The notes: generated by a model not told the origin, from the letters alone. 64,000 nucleotides of DNA from Aquamicrobium sp. (GCA_019739225.1 JAHHDT010000006.1:1-64000), one strand, 5' to 3'; counted from the stretch's first letter, positions 18,319 through 27,723 are shown. Numbers and translations are program-made.

Positions 18319-19026
18319 ATGGCTGGCGACAACAAGGTTGCGATGGTGGTCGGCGGCGGCTCCGGCATGGGGGCGGCATCGGCGCGCAAGCTCGCCGAAA
18401 GCGGATACGAGGTCGCCGTGCTTTCGTCTTCCGGCAAAGGCGAGGCGCTGGCCAAAGAGCTGGGTGGGCTGGGCTTTACCGGCTCCAACCAGTCGAGCGA
18501 AGACCTCGAACGTTTCGTGACCGCCGCCATGGATCGCTGGGGCCGGATCGACGTGCTCGTCAACGGCGCCGGCCACGGGCCTCGCGCACCTTTGCTGGAG
18601 ATCACCGACGAGCAATGGCACACCGGCTTCGACGTCTATTTCATGAATGTCGTGCGCGCCACGCGCCTCGTCGCACCGCTGATGGCGGGTAACGGCGGCG
18701 GGGCGATCGTCAACATCTCCACAGCCTGGGTGGATGAGCCGAGCGCGATGTTCCCGACGTCGGCGGTCGCGCGGGCGGGGCTTGCGGCCTACACCAAGCT
18801 CTTCGCCGATGAATACGCGACGCGCAATGTGCGCATGAACAACGCCCTGCCCGGCTGGATCGATAGCATCGCCCCAACGGAAGAACGCCGTGAGAGTGTG
18901 CCGATGAAGCGCTACGGGCGAAGCGAAGAAGTGGCCGAACTCGTACTTTTCCTCGCGTCGGAGAAGTCCGCATACATCACCGGCCAGAGCCTGCGCGTCG
19001 ATGGCGGACTGATGCGCTCGACCTGA
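18319..19026 (+). CDS. Divergent short-chain dehydrogenase/reductase lacking the YxxxK pair
   Basis: 235 residues with a good AAGGAG site. The NAD(P) site GGGSGMGAASARKLAESG and NGAGHG are intact, as is the C-terminal SAYITGQSLRVDGGL. The position of the catalytic Tyr-x-x-x-Lys reads SAVAR in FPTSAVARAGLAAYTK, so Tyr is replaced by Ser and Lys by Arg. Either it uses a different mechanism or it is a binding rather than catalytic member. It follows the DsbA-fold isomerase gene closely, suggesting a shared pathway. Confidence 0.85.
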   Translation: MAGDNKVAMVVGGGSGMGAASARKLAESGYEVAVLSSSGKGEALAKELGGLGFTGSNQSSEDLERFVTAAMDRWGRIDVLVNGAGHGPRAPLLEITDEQWHTGFDVYFMNVVRATRLVAPLMAGNGGGAIVNISTAWVDEPSAMFPTSAVARAGLAAYTKLFADEYATRNVRMNNALPGWIDSIAPTEERRESVPMKRYGRSEEVAELVLFLASEKSAYITGQSLRVDGGLMRST

Positions 19027-19157
19027 TCTTTGTCCGCGGCTTACCCGCAGGGTAGTTGGCGGCCGCGCTCGTCTTCTGTCTCTGGCTGTCGGATGCCGGG
19101 CGCCTGCGACGTCATTGTTGCAGGCAGCCTGTCGCACCGCTTCATGAGGAGAAGACC

Positions 19158-19730
19158 ATGGGACGCATCATCGCAACGCAGTACATGTCGCTCGACGGCG
19201 TCATTCAGGATCCCGTCGGCATGGAAGGTTCCGGCCTCGGCGACTGGACGGGGCCGTTCACCCGCGGGCCGAAGGGTGACGCCTTCAAGCACCGCGAACT
19301 GGCGGATGCGGATGCCATGATCTACGGCCGTGTCACCTATGACGGGTTCGCCGCGGTGTGGCCGTCGGTTAACGACCCTGAAGGTTATGCGGCGCGCATC
19401 AACAGCCTTCCCAAATATGTCGCATCCCGCACCCTCAAAAGCGCCGACTGGTCCAATTCCAGCCTGATCGAAGGCGATCTCGTGGATGCCGCTCGGGACA
19501 TCCGCGCCAGCGTCGACGGCGACGTCCTGATCTTCGGCAGCGCTTCCATCGTCCACCAGCTTCTGCCGCACGGCCTCGTCGACGAGCTTAGGCTGATGGT
19601 CTTTCCGACCATCCTCGGGCGCGGTACGCGGCTGTTTCCGGACGGCGTGGCTGCAACGCTGGAACTTGCCGGTAATGAGCAGTTCGGCGATGGCATCGTG
19701 CTGCTGCGCTACACGACCGTACAGCCGTAG
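19158..19730 (+). CDS. Dihydrofolate-reductase-fold (RibD C-terminal domain) family protein
   Basis: 190 residues from ATG 19158 with GAGGAGAAG upstream. The DHFR-like pattern is clear: RIIATQYMSLDGVIQDP at the start, MIYGRVTYDGFAAVWP in the middle, and DVLIFGSASIVHQLLPHGLVDEL near the C-terminus. Stand-alone RibD_C proteins of this type are probably NADPH-dependent reductases with unknown substrates. It has no close operon partner. Confidence 0.85.
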   Translation: MGRIIATQYMSLDGVIQDPVGMEGSGLGDWTGPFTRGPKGDAFKHRELADADAMIYGRVTYDGFAAVWPSVNDPEGYAARINSLPKYVASRTLKSADWSNSSLIEGDLVDAARDIRASVDGDVLIFGSASIVHQLLPHGLVDELRLMVFPTILGRGTRLFPDGVAATLELAGNEQFGDGIVLLRYTTVQP

Positions 19731-19808
19731 TCCTGCCCGGTCCCGGCATCAAGCCGATAGCCGCGCGCTGAAAATTCGGCTATGCGCGGTCGCATCGAAA
19801 CGAACGGG

Positions 19809-20456
19809 ATGCCGGATTTGCTGATCGCCATCGACGGGCCGGCCGGTGCAGGCAAGGGCACGCTCGCCCGCCGGCTGGCCGACCACTTCCACCTCAACCT
19901 GCTCGATACCGGGCTCAGCTATCGTGCCGTGGCGCACAGGATGCTGACCTACGGCCTGCCGCTCGACAACGCCTCGGCCGCCGAGACCGCCGCACGACAG
20001 GTCGACCTTGCAGCGATGGATCGCGAGGTGCTCTCGGCGCATGCAATCGGCGAGGCGGCATCCCAGGTAGCCGTCATTCCTGCCGTGAGACGCGTGCTGG
20101 TCGACAAACAGCGCGAATTCGCCCGGACGCCGCCCGGCGCCGTGCTCGACGGCCGCGACATCGGCACCGTGGTCTGTCCCGACGCCGACGTGAAGCTCTA
20201 CCTGACGGCCAGCGCCGAAGTGCGCGCGCGACGCCGCCTGGCCGAGATCGAGGCCCGGGGCGGCACTGCCGACTTCGACCGCATTCTCGCCGACATCGAG
20301 CGCCGCGACGCGCGCGACATGGGCCGGGCCGACTCGCCCCTGCTGCCGGCGCCAGACGCCCACTTGCTCGATACGAGCGAAATGGATATAGAGACGGCGT
20401 TCCAGGCGGCGGTAACACTGGTCGAAACGTCCATGGCCGCCCGGAGCGAAGACTAG
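19809..20456 (+). CDS. cmk: Cytidylate kinase
   Basis: 215 residues from ATG 19809 ([20 protein letters not shown]); ATG 19782 is an alternative that adds nine residues. The P-loop GPAGAGKGT, the [12 protein letters not shown] stretch and [21 protein letters not shown] identify (d)CMP kinase, which phosphorylates CMP and dCMP using ATP. It precedes rpsA, the standard cmk-rpsA order of proteobacteria. Confidence 0.96.
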   Translation: MPDLLIAIDGPAGAGKGTLARRLADHFHLNLLDTGLSYRAVAHRMLTYGLPLDNASAAETAARQVDLAAMDREVLSAHAIGEAASQVAVIPAVRRVLVDKQREFARTPPGAVLDGRDIGTVVCPDADVKLYLTASAEVRARRRLAEIEARGGTADFDRILADIERRDARDMGRADSPLLPAPDAHLLDTSEMDIETAFQAAVTLVETSMAARSED

Positions 20457-20679
20457 CAACGAGACGCGACGCATCGTCTTCCCAGAAGAGGGAAGGGCCT
20501 GCGGCGCATTTTGTTCATGTCGAAACCGGCCCGCCCGCATTGTCATGCGCCGGAGACGCCGCCAGAAGCGGCAAGCCGATCCGCCAGCCGGATCGCGATG
20601 CACGGCAGGCCAGACGCAACGCAAACCCACGGCGCACGCCCGACGAAGCCGATATGGCCCGGGCATTCCAGGAGCACAT

Positions 20680-22377
20680 ATGTCCAACGCAAATCCTACC
20701 CGCGACGATTTCGCGAGCATGCTCGACGAGTCCTTTTCCGCCGAGCACTCCGCTGAAGGTTCGGTCGTCAAGGGTCTCATCACGGCCATCGAAAAAGACA
20801 TGGCCATCATCGACGTCGGCCTCAAGGTCGAAGGCCGCGTCCCGCTGAAGGAATTCGGCGCCAGCGCCAAGGAACTCAAAGCCGGCGACGAGGTCGAGAT
20901 CTATGTCGAGCGCATCGAGAACGCGCTTGGCGAGGCAATGCTGTCGCGCGAGAAGGCCCGCCGTGAAGAGAGCTGGGTCCGTCTCGAAGCCAAGTTCAAC
21001 GCCGGCGAGCGCGTCGAAGGCGTCATCTTCAACCAGGTCAAGGGTGGCTTCACCGTCGATCTGGACGGCGCCGTCGCCTTCCTGCCGCGTTCGCAGGTCG
21101 ACATCCGTCCGATCCGCGACGTCACGCCCCTCATGCACAACCCGCAGCCCTTCGAGATCCTCAAGATGGATCGCCGTCGCGGCAACATCGTGGTTTCGCG
21201 CCGCACCGTGCTCGAGGAGAGCCGTGCCGAGCAGCGTTCCGAGATCGTCCAGAACCTCGAAGAGGGTCAGGTGGTCGAGGGCGTGGTCAAGAACATCACC
21301 GACTACGGTGCGTTCGTCGACCTCGGCGGCATCGATGGCCTGCTGCACGTGACCGACATGGCATGGCGCCGCGTCAACCATCCGACCGAGATCCTCAACA
21401 TCGGTCAGACGGTCAAGGTGCAGATCATCCGCATCAACCAGGAAACGCACCGCATCTCGCTCGGCATGAAGCAGCTCGAGAGCGATCCCTGGCAGGACAT
21501 CGGCACCAAGTTCCCGATCGGCAAGAAGATCACCGGAACCGTCACCAACATCACCGACTACGGCGCGTTCGTCGAGCTGGAGCCGGGGATCGAGGGCCTC
21601 ATCCACGTTTCCGAGATGTCTTGGACGAAGAAGAACGTTCACCCCGGCAAGATCCTGTCGACCACGCAGGAAGTCGAGGTTGTCGTTCTCGAGGTCGACC
21701 CGCAGAAGCGCCGCATCTCGCTCGGCCTCAAGCAGACGCTCGAGAATCCGTGGGAAGCATTCGCCCGCAACCATCCTTCTGGCTCGGTTGTCGAGGGCGA
21801 GGTCAAGAACAAGACCGAGTTCGGCCTGTTCATCGGCCTCGACGGCGATGTAGACGGCATGGTCCACCTCTCCGACCTCGACTGGAACCGCCCGGGCGAG
21901 CAGGTCATCGAGGAGTACAACCGCGGCGACATGGTTTCGGCGCAGGTGCTCGACGTCGACATCGAGAAGGAGCGCATCTCGCTCGGCATCAAGCAGCTCG
22001 GCCGCGATGCGATCGGCGAGGCCGCTTCCTCGGGTGAACTGCGCAAGGGCGCGGTCGTGACCTGCGAGGTCACCGACGTCAAGGATGGCGGTCTGGAAGT
22101 CAGGCTGGTCGACCACGATGTCGAGAGCTTCATCAAGCGTTCGGACCTGTCGCGCGACCGTGACGAACAGCGTCCGGAGCGTTTCCAGGTCGGCCAGAAG
22201 GTCGACGCCCGCGTCATCGCCTTCGACAAGAAGACCCGCAAGCTGCAGGTCTCCATCAAGGCGCTGGAAATCGCCGAGGAGAAGGAAGCCGTCGCACAGT
22301 ACGGTTCGACCGACTCCGGCGCGTCGCTGGGCGACATCCTGGGCGCAGCGCTCAAGAAGCAGACCACCAAGGACTGA
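20680..22377 (+). CDS. rpsA: 30S ribosomal protein S1
   Basis: 565 residues from ATG 20680, with AGGAG in front; the longer upstream frame is Arg-rich and non-homologous. Six S1 (OB-fold) repeats follow one another, recognisable by GxVxxITDYGAFVDL-type strands (for example GVVKNITDYGAFVDLGGIDG and GTVTNITDYGAFVELEPGIE) and RISLGxKQL ends. Binds mRNA on the small subunit and helps initiation. A strong terminator follows. Confidence 0.98.
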   Translation: MSNANPTRDDFASMLDESFSAEHSAEGSVVKGLITAIEKDMAIIDVGLKVEGRVPLKEFGASAKELKAGDEVEIYVERIENALGEAMLSREKARREESWVRLEAKFNAGERVEGVIFNQVKGGFTVDLDGAVAFLPRSQVDIRPIRDVTPLMHNPQPFEILKMDRRRGNIVVSRRTVLEESRAEQRSEIVQNLEEGQVVEGVVKNITDYGAFVDLGGIDGLLHVTDMAWRRVNHPTEILNIGQTVKVQIIRINQETHRISLGMKQLESDPWQDIGTKFPIGKKITGTVTNITDYGAFVELEPGIEGLIHVSEMSWTKKNVHPGKILSTTQEVEVVVLEVDPQKRRISLGLKQTLENPWEAFARNHPSGSVVEGEVKNKTEFGLFIGLDGDVDGMVHLSDLDWNRPGEQVIEEYNRGDMVSAQVLDVDIEKERISLGIKQLGRDAIGEAASSGELRKGAVVTCEVTDVKDGGLEVRLVDHDVESFIKRSDLSRDRDEQRPERFQVGQKVDARVIAFDKKTRKLQVSIKALEIAEEKEAVAQYGSTDSGASLGDILGAALKKQTTKD

Positions 22378-22403
22378 TCGTCCCGAAGTGACCTGAAAAA
22401 AAA

Positions 22404-22433
22404 GCCCCGCCGGAGCGATCCGGCGGGGCTTTT
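22404..22433 (+). terminator. Intrinsic terminator after rpsA
   Basis: Ten-bp perfect GC stem (GCCCCGCCGG / CCGGCGGGGC) with a 6-nt loop and a TTTT tail, preceded by an A-run. The A-run means it may also work on the minus strand. Confidence 0.93.
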
Positions 22434-22460
22434 GCTTGTGCGGGTGGTCGTGGCCTGCGC

Positions 22461-22919
22461 TCAGACTTCGCGGCCGAGCCTTGCGTCGAGCGAATGGCCG
22501 TTGGCGCCACGAATGGCGAAGAAGAAAAAGATCGCGGCCCAAAGGATCGACTTTTCCGCGCCCATATAGCCTTGGCCGAGCGTGATCCAGTGGAACCAGA
22601 CGGTGACCAGAAGCACGATCGTGGCGGCGAATGCCGCCGGTCTGGTCAGCAGGCCGACCGCGATGAGCATGCCGCCGAAGAATTCCGTTGCAGCCAGAAG
22701 CGGCGACCAGAACACGCCGGGGTAGAACCCCAACCCTTCGACCATCTCGATATTGGCGAGGGGCGCGCCGATCTTGCCGGCTCCGTGGACCACGAGGGCG
22801 AGCCCGGCAACAACACGCAGCACCGTTTCGGCAAGCTCGTGCAGCGGTGCATAGACATTGCCGAGGGCGGGAATCAGAAGCCGCCGCGAGCGATGGGGTT
22901 GAGAAACGGATTGGGACAC
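22461..22919 (-). CDS. DoxX-family membrane protein
   Basis: 152 residues. GTG 22919 is chosen because AAGGAG sits 6 nt upstream. Four hydrophobic segments with the DoxX pattern: LRVVAGLALVVHGAGKI, ATEFFGGMLIAVGLLTRPAA and WHWITLGQGYMG-like text. Members are often linked to thiosulfate:quinone reduction or redox stress in membranes, but the reaction here is not assignable. Monocistronic, convergent with rpsA. Confidence 0.87.
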   Translation of the reverse strand: MSQSVSQPHRSRRLLIPALGNVYAPLHELAETVLRVVAGLALVVHGAGKIGAPLANIEMVEGLGFYPGVFWSPLLAATEFFGGMLIAVGLLTRPAAFAATIVLLVTVWFHWITLGQGYMGAEKSILWAAIFFFFAIRGANGHSLDARLGREV

Positions 22920-23027
22920 GAAAAACTCCTTGCTGATAATGATGCGGTGCACAATCAGCAAAACATGAGCCTGACGGTCAAATGAACAACGGTTGATCGG
23001 GTGTTTATCGCGCCGGCTGGCGCATCG

Positions 23028-24023
23028 TCATGCCAACAGCCGGTCCAGCACCGTCTGTTCGATGACAATGCCGTTGCGCGCCGCGTCGGAAGCCGCCTCG
23101 CCCCGCGTCTCGCCGGGCACATGGATACTATGGTTTTGCTTGAGCCGGACGAGCTGGCCGTCCAGACGCTGCGCAAATTGCGGATCAAGCAGGGTCGGTG
23201 CGATGGCGATCACCAGCAAGCCGCTGCCGGGGCTCTTGTCGCCGGAACCAAACGAAGGCGCGTCCAGCGACCAGTTCGCACCCGTCAGCCCGGCTGCCAG
23301 GACTTCGACCATCAGGGCAATGTTTGCGCCGCACGCGCCTCCGTAGGCGAGCAGCGCACCCTTGACCGCCGCCGCGGCGTCCGTTGTCGGCCTGCCTTGC
23401 GCATCGAGTGCCCAGCCAGGCGGGATCGGCCGCCCCTCCTTGGCGGCGCGCCGTACATTGACGAAAGCCGTTTCGCTGGATGCCTGATCGATCAGCAGGG
23501 GCGCGGCCGTTCCGCGCGGCGCGGCGAACGCCATAGGATTGGTGGAAAAGACGCGCGAATTGCCGCCCGACCCCGCCATCAGCGCCGGGCCGTTGCTGGC
23601 TGCGATCGCCACCAGGCCCTCGTGCGCGAGCCTTGTGGCAAACCAGCCCAGTGCGCCGCACGTATAGGCATTGTGCTGGGCAAAGAGCGCGATGCCCAGG
23701 TCGCGTGCTGCGGCCACCAGCGCCTCGAACGCGATGTCGAAGCCGAGCTGGGCGATGCCGCCTCCCGCATCGCTATGGAAGATGGCCGCCGCCGGTCGCG
23801 ATACTATCGGCACCGCATCGCCCTTGATGCGGCCGGCTTTCAGCGCTTCGAGATGGTCGATCAGATGCGCGAACCCGACATTGGGTTGGCCTGCGGCTTC
23901 GGCGGCCACCGTAGCCTCTGCGAGCGCTTCAGCGGCGGACAGACTTGCTCCTGCACGCTGCAACGCCTCGCGGGCAAGCGTGGTCGCATCAGGCAGCGTC
24001 AGCCGACGATTCCTGGAACTCAT
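23028..24023 (-). CDS. Malate/L-lactate dehydrogenase (Ldh_2) family NAD(P)-dependent oxidoreductase
   Basis: 331 residues from ATG 24023, preceded by GGAG. The Ldh_2 fold differs from classical MDH/LDH and includes ureidoglycolate, sulfolactate and delta1-piperideine-2-carboxylate reductases. Visible signatures: HLIDHLEALKAGRI, ALFAQHNAYTCGALGWF with the conserved His, MAGSGGNSRVFSTNPMAFA and LLAYGGACGANIALMVE. The family acts on 2-keto or cyclic imino acids, and the substrate is not predictable. It stands alone, divergent from the csbD-like gene. Confidence 0.85.
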   Translation of the reverse strand: MSSRNRRLTLPDATTLAREALQRAGASLSAAEALAEATVAAEAAGQPNVGFAHLIDHLEALKAGRIKGDAVPIVSRPAAAIFHSDAGGGIAQLGFDIAFEALVAAARDLGIALFAQHNAYTCGALGWFATRLAHEGLVAIAASNGPALMAGSGGNSRVFSTNPMAFAAPRGTAAPLLIDQASSETAFVNVRRAAKEGRPIPPGWALDAQGRPTTDAAAAVKGALLAYGGACGANIALMVEVLAAGLTGANWSLDAPSFGSGDKSPGSGLLVIAIAPTLLDPQFAQRLDGQLVRLKQNHSIHVPGETRGEAASDAARNGIVIEQTVLDRLLA

Positions 24024-24084
24024 GCCGCCGCTCTCCGTTTCATATGTCCAAGTGATCGAAATCACTCAAGAAAGGACGATGACA

Positions 24085-24282
24085 ATGAACTGGAATCAGA
24101 TCGAAGGGAATTGGGAGCAGTTCAAGGGCAAGGTGCAAACCCAGTGGGGTAAGCTGACCAATGATGACATTGACGTCATCAAGGGCAATCGCCGCCAGCT
24201 CGCTGGCCGCCTGCAGGAACGCTACGGCAAGGCGGAAGACGAGGCAGAGCGCGAGATCGACGACTGGCTTTCGCGCCACTGA
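24085..24282 (+). CDS. CsbD-like general stress protein
   Basis: 65 residues from ATG 24085 (MNWNQIEGNWEQFKGK), with AAAGGA 8 nt upstream; an in-frame ATG at 24079 is too close to that site. The pattern WxxxEGxWxQxKGKVxxxWGKLTxDD is the CsbD family. These small, highly charged proteins are induced by stress and have no known activity. A terminator follows directly. Confidence 0.93.
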   Translation: MNWNQIEGNWEQFKGKVQTQWGKLTNDDIDVIKGNRRQLAGRLQERYGKAEDEAEREIDDWLSRH

Positions 24283-24302
24283 TCTGAATTGCCTTATGAA
24301 GG

Positions 24303-24327
24303 AGCCCCGTTTCAACGGGGCTTTTTC
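24303..24327 (+). terminator. Intrinsic terminator after the CsbD-like gene
   Basis: Stem AGCCCCGT / ACGGGGCT (24303-24322) with a 4-nt loop, followed by a T-run. Confidence 0.9.
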
Positions 24328-24410
24328 TTTGCCTGCCGCGAGGCGACTGCGACTTGCCAGTAACGCGGCCACGCGGCAAGGTCCCGCACGTTTCCAGATG
24401 CGGGGTCTCG

Positions 24411-25441
24411 ATGAAGACGATCTTTTCACCACGCCATGCAGGCCATGCAGGCAATGTCGAGCTCGAAGAAGGCGGAATCGTTCCGGCCTACGAGAAACCC
24501 TCTCGCGCCGAGATCATTCGCGCACGCATCAACACTGTGTCGCTCGGGCCGGTCAGCGAGCCCGAGGAGCATGACCTGGAAACGGCGTCAAAAGTGCATC
24601 GCCGCGACTACCTGGATTTCCTGCCGACGGTTTGGCCGGAGTGGGAGCAATCCGGGCGCAGCGGCACTGCAATGCCGTTCGCGTGGCCGACGCGCGGCCT
24701 GCGTGGCGACGTCCCTCCGACCTCGATCATAGCAAAGCTGGGCTTCTATTCCTTCGATGCCGGTGCAACCTTCGTGAAGGGCACCTGGGACGCGATCAAG
24801 TCTTCACACGACACCGCCATGACGGCGGCAGATATCGTCCGTAGCGGCGAACGCTCGGCCTTCGCTCTTTGCCGGCCTCCGGGGCATCATGCCGGCTCGA
24901 ACTTCATGGGCGGCTACTGCTTCATCAATAATGCCGCTGTCGCGGCCCAGCGGTTTCTCGATGGCGGTGCCCACAAGGTATCGATCCTCGATGTCGACTA
25001 TCATCATGGCAACGGAACGCAGCAGATATTCTATGCTCGCAACGACGTGCAGGTGGTGAATCTCCACGCCGACCCGATGAGCGAGTACCCCTTCTTCCTC
25101 GGCCATGCCGACGAAACCGGCGAAGGAGAGGGGCAAGGCTTCAACCACAATTTCCCGATGCCGGCAGGCACGACCTGGGCGCAGTGGGCCGCAGCTCTCG
25201 ACGGCGCCTGCCGCCTGATAGCCGGCTATGGACCCGAAGTGCTCATCGTTTCGCTTGGGTCGACACCTTCGAGCGGGACCCCATCAGCCGCTTCAAGCTC
25301 ATCAGCGACGACTATCCGAAGATCGGCCGGCGGATCGCAGCCTTGAAGCTACCTACCCTTTTCGTGATGGAAGGCGGCTATGCTGTCGAGGAGATCGGCA
25401 TCAATACCGTCGGCGTGCTGACCGGTTTCGAGGAAGCTTGA
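24411..25441 (+). pseudogene. Frameshifted acetylpolyamine amidohydrolase / class II HDAC-like gene
   Basis: ATG 24411 (MKTIFSPRHAGHAGN) begins a histone-deacetylase-fold enzyme with the active site RPPGHHAGSNFMGGYCFINN and metal motif ILDVDYHHGNGTQQIF, about 283 residues in frame. At the GGG of 25258-25260 the frame breaks. Restoring one G would join LIVSLG to VDTFERDPISRFKL and the rest (GGYAVEEIGINTVGVL) in the -1 frame, ending at TGA 25441. The missing base falls in the GVDTFERDP motif, which carries the third metal ligand. As sequenced it cannot make an active enzyme. Family members remove acetyl groups from acetylated polyamines. A base-calling error in the G-run is a real alternative. 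Confidence 0.88.
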
Positions 25442-25453
25442 GCCGCTTGAAAG

Positions 25454-26044
25454 CTATGCCTGCTCCCTGTCGACCCCGGCGGTCTCCAGGAAGGGGCGGC
25501 ATATGTCACCGGACAACCCGTTCGTCAGTAATCGCCGGAAGATCACTTCGGCCTCAGCCGCGCTCATGCCGGGTCGGCTTTCCTGCCACCAGCGCATGGT
25601 CGTATTGACCGTCGAGACAAGCTGACGGATCGCCAGCTCCCGCGGAATATCGTCAGCCTGCGGCAGCCACTGGCGCAGCACACCGGCGATCACCTCGTCA
25701 ACCGCCTCGCGCACGATCGCGCCGCCGCGGCCGCCAGCCAAAGCAAACTGCACATCGGCGAACTCGGCAACATGTTCGAAAAGCGCACGGCTTGGCGACC
25801 AGCCGCTTTCGCCGTCTTCCCGCGCCTTCACGAGCAAAGTGCGGAGGCGCTCTAGGCTACGGGCCAGCAACTCGTCCTTCGAGGTGAAATGCGCATAGAA
25901 GGTGGAACGGCCGACATCGGCCTCGCGCAAGATATCCTCGACGGTGATCAGGTCGTAGTCCTTGACCCTGATCAGCCTGACCAGCGCGTCGTAAAGCGCC
26001 GTGCGTGTACGCGCCACCCTGCGATCGATAGCCATTGCCGCCAA
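25454..26044 (-). CDS. TetR/AcrR-family transcriptional regulator
   Basis: 196 residues. TTG 26044 has AGGAG 5 nt upstream; ATG 26035 is the alternative with poorer spacing. The N-terminal HTH is typical (ITVEDILREADVGRSTFYAHFTSKDELL). The C-terminal ligand domain is unassigned. It is divergent from a membrane protein gene, with a perfect 17-bp palindrome between them (26124-26140), so it probably represses that gene and perhaps itself. Confidence 0.9.
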   Translation of the reverse strand: MAAMAIDRRVARTRTALYDALVRLIRVKDYDLITVEDILREADVGRSTFYAHFTSKDELLARSLERLRTLLVKAREDGESGWSPSRALFEHVAEFADVQFALAGGRGGAIVREAVDEVIAGVLRQWLPQADDIPRELAIRQLVSTVNTTMRWWQESRPGMSAAEAEVIFRRLLTNGLSGDICRPFLETAGVDREQA

Positions 26045-26123
26045 TCCATCTCCTGGTTTTCCCGGACGTCAGTTCACCCGATGTCCGTTTGCGGATTGAG
26101 GCCACCGATCGTGCCGGAACTTT

Positions 26124-26140
26124 CCGAACACCGTGTTCGG
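26124..26140. promoter_or_regulatory. Palindromic operator between the tetR-type and membrane protein genes
   Basis: CCGAACA-CCG-TGTTCGG is a perfect 7-3-7 inverted repeat, the size of a TetR dimer site, placed in the divergent intergenic region 49 bp before the membrane gene start. Confidence 0.7.
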
Positions 26141-26188
26141 TTACGTGATAGGCAGTCGCTCCGATGTCAAGCAAAAAGGACCCCCGAA

Positions 26189-26674
26189 ATGACCAACATG
26201 ACGATCGCCGGCGGGCGCTCCGATGCCCGTTTCCGCGCCGGATCTGCAGCACTGATCGTGCTTGCGTTGACGTGCATCCACCACGCCTATGGCGCGGCCG
26301 CATTCGATACGCCGTGGCGGCTTCATATCATTCTGTTCGCGGTGCCAGCGGCGATCATCATCGTTACGCTGCTCTATCTCGCCGGGGCCTACCGACACGA
26401 GACGCGCGGCCGGCTCGCGCTATGGGCCGCCGCGCTGATCATCCTCGCCTTTCCCGTTGCGATGATCGGCTTCTACGAGGGCGGCTACAACCATCTCATC
26501 AAGAACATCGTATTTTTCGTCGGCGGCGAGGAAACGGCGCGGAGCCTGTTTCCCGCACCGACCTACGAGATGCCGAACGACACGATCTTCGAAGTCACCG
26601 GCATCGCGCAGTTTCCGCTTTCGGTCCTGACCACCGTCATGACCATCGCAATGCTGCGCGAAACCCGCCGGTAA
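26189..26674 (+). CDS. Unrecognised four-helix membrane protein under TetR-type control
   Basis: 161 residues from ATG 26189, with AAAAAGGA upstream. Four hydrophobic segments (about 18-32, 48-68, 76-95, 135-152) with a loop containing YEGGYNHLIKNIVFFVGG and APTYEMPNDTIFEVTGI between the third and fourth. I do not recognise a characterised family. The divergent TetR-type regulator and the palindrome between them suggest ligand-inducible expression, so it may deal with a small hydrophobic compound. Function unknown. Confidence 0.8.
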   Translation: MTNMTIAGGRSDARFRAGSAALIVLALTCIHHAYGAAAFDTPWRLHIILFAVPAAIIIVTLLYLAGAYRHETRGRLALWAAALIILAFPVAMIGFYEGGYNHLIKNIVFFVGGEETARSLFPAPTYEMPNDTIFEVTGIAQFPLSVLTTVMTIAMLRETRR

Positions 26675-26697
26675 CGGCCGGCTCTCGGGGCGGGCGC

Positions 26698-27723
26698 TCA
26701 GCTCGCCCCGGCGAGGCAGGTGGTGAGCGAGGTGGTGAGGTTGCGGATCAGCTCGAAATAGAGCTCCGGTCCGTCGTCAAGGTCTGCTCCGAGAGGATCG
26801 AGCACGCCTGTCCTTGCCTGCGTTCCCTCGGCCACCACCGAGACGAGTCGCGGTTCGAATTGCGGCTCGGCGAAGATGCAGGTCGCACCGAGCTCGGCAA
26901 CCTTGGCCCGGATCTCGGTCAGCCGCTGTGCGCCGGGGATCGCCTCCGGGCTGACGGTGATCGAACCGGCCGCCTGAATGTCGAATCGGTTCTCGAAATA
27001 CTGGTAGGCGTCGTGGAAGACGACGAACCCCCTGCCGCGCACCGGCGCCAGCGCAGCGTCGGTTTCCGCGATCAGCGCATCCAGCTTCTCGTTGAGCGCG
27101 TCGGCGTTGGCCTCGTAGGCTGCGGCGTTGTCCGGATCGGCCGCGCTAAGCGCCTCTTCGATCTCGTGCACGAAGGCTTTCGCGTTGCTCGGGTCGAGCC
27201 ACAGATGCATGTCGATCGCGCCGTGGTCGTGCCCCTCGTGCCCATGACCTTCATGGGCGTGATCGTCGCCGCCGTCATGATCGTCTCCATCATCGTCGTC
27301 ATGGCCATGGGCGTGGTCGTGTCCTTCATGGTCACCATGGTCGTGCGCCTCGAACGGGCCACCCTCGCGGAAATCGAGCTCGACCAGATCGTGCGCTTTC
27401 ACCAGTTCGACGACGCGGGCGTTGCCACCCAGCGTCTCCAGCGGCCCCGCCAGGAACGCTTCCATGCCCTCGCCGATCCAGAACACCACCTTGGCCTGCT
27501 CGAGCGCGCGCGCCTCGGACGGCCGCAGCGCATAGGCATGCGGGGACGCCGCGCCCTTTACCAGCAGTTCCGGCTCGCCAACACCTTCCATCACGGCCGC
27601 GACCAGCGAGTGCACGGGCTTGATGGACGCCACGACCCCATCGAGCGCCCAGGCGGGACCGCCGCACAAGACAGCCGCCGATGCTGTCGCGAAGCCGAGA
27701 GTGCGAAGCTTGTGACGGATCAT
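26698..27723 (-). CDS. znuA: Zinc ABC transporter periplasmic binding protein
   Basis: 341 residues from ATG 27723, preceded by GGGAGC. A signal peptide (residues 1-26) is followed by the cluster 9 binding fold with SIKPVHSLVAAVMEGV, a zinc-ligand His in ASPHAYALRP, a long His/Asp-rich loop (about residues 137-175) and later HLWLDPSNA and VVFHDAYQYFENRF. The His-rich loop is typical of high-affinity zinc capture. Divergent from znuCB across a Zur-type palindrome. Confidence 0.96.
   Translation of the reverse strand: MIRHKLRTLGFATASAAVLCGGPAWALDGVVASIKPVHSLVAAVMEGVGEPELLVKGAASPHAYALRPSEARALEQAKVVFWIGEGMEAFLAGPLETLGGNARVVELVKAHDLVELDFREGGPFEAHDHGDHEGHDHAHGHDDDDGDDHDGGDDHAHEGHGHEGHDHGAIDMHLWLDPSNAKAFVHEIEEALSAADPDNAAAYEANADALNEKLDALIAETDAALAPVRGRGFVVFHDAYQYFENRFDIQAAGSITVSPEAIPGAQRLTEIRAKVAELGATCIFAEPQFEPRLVSVVAEGTQARTGVLDPLGADLDDGPELYFELIRNLTTSLTTCLAGAS

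Noticed and set aside
20515-22542. 675-codon minus-strand ORF opposite rpsA
   Set aside because: Shadow of the S1 repeats; its own internal repeats mirror the S1 domains and it runs through the rpsA terminator.
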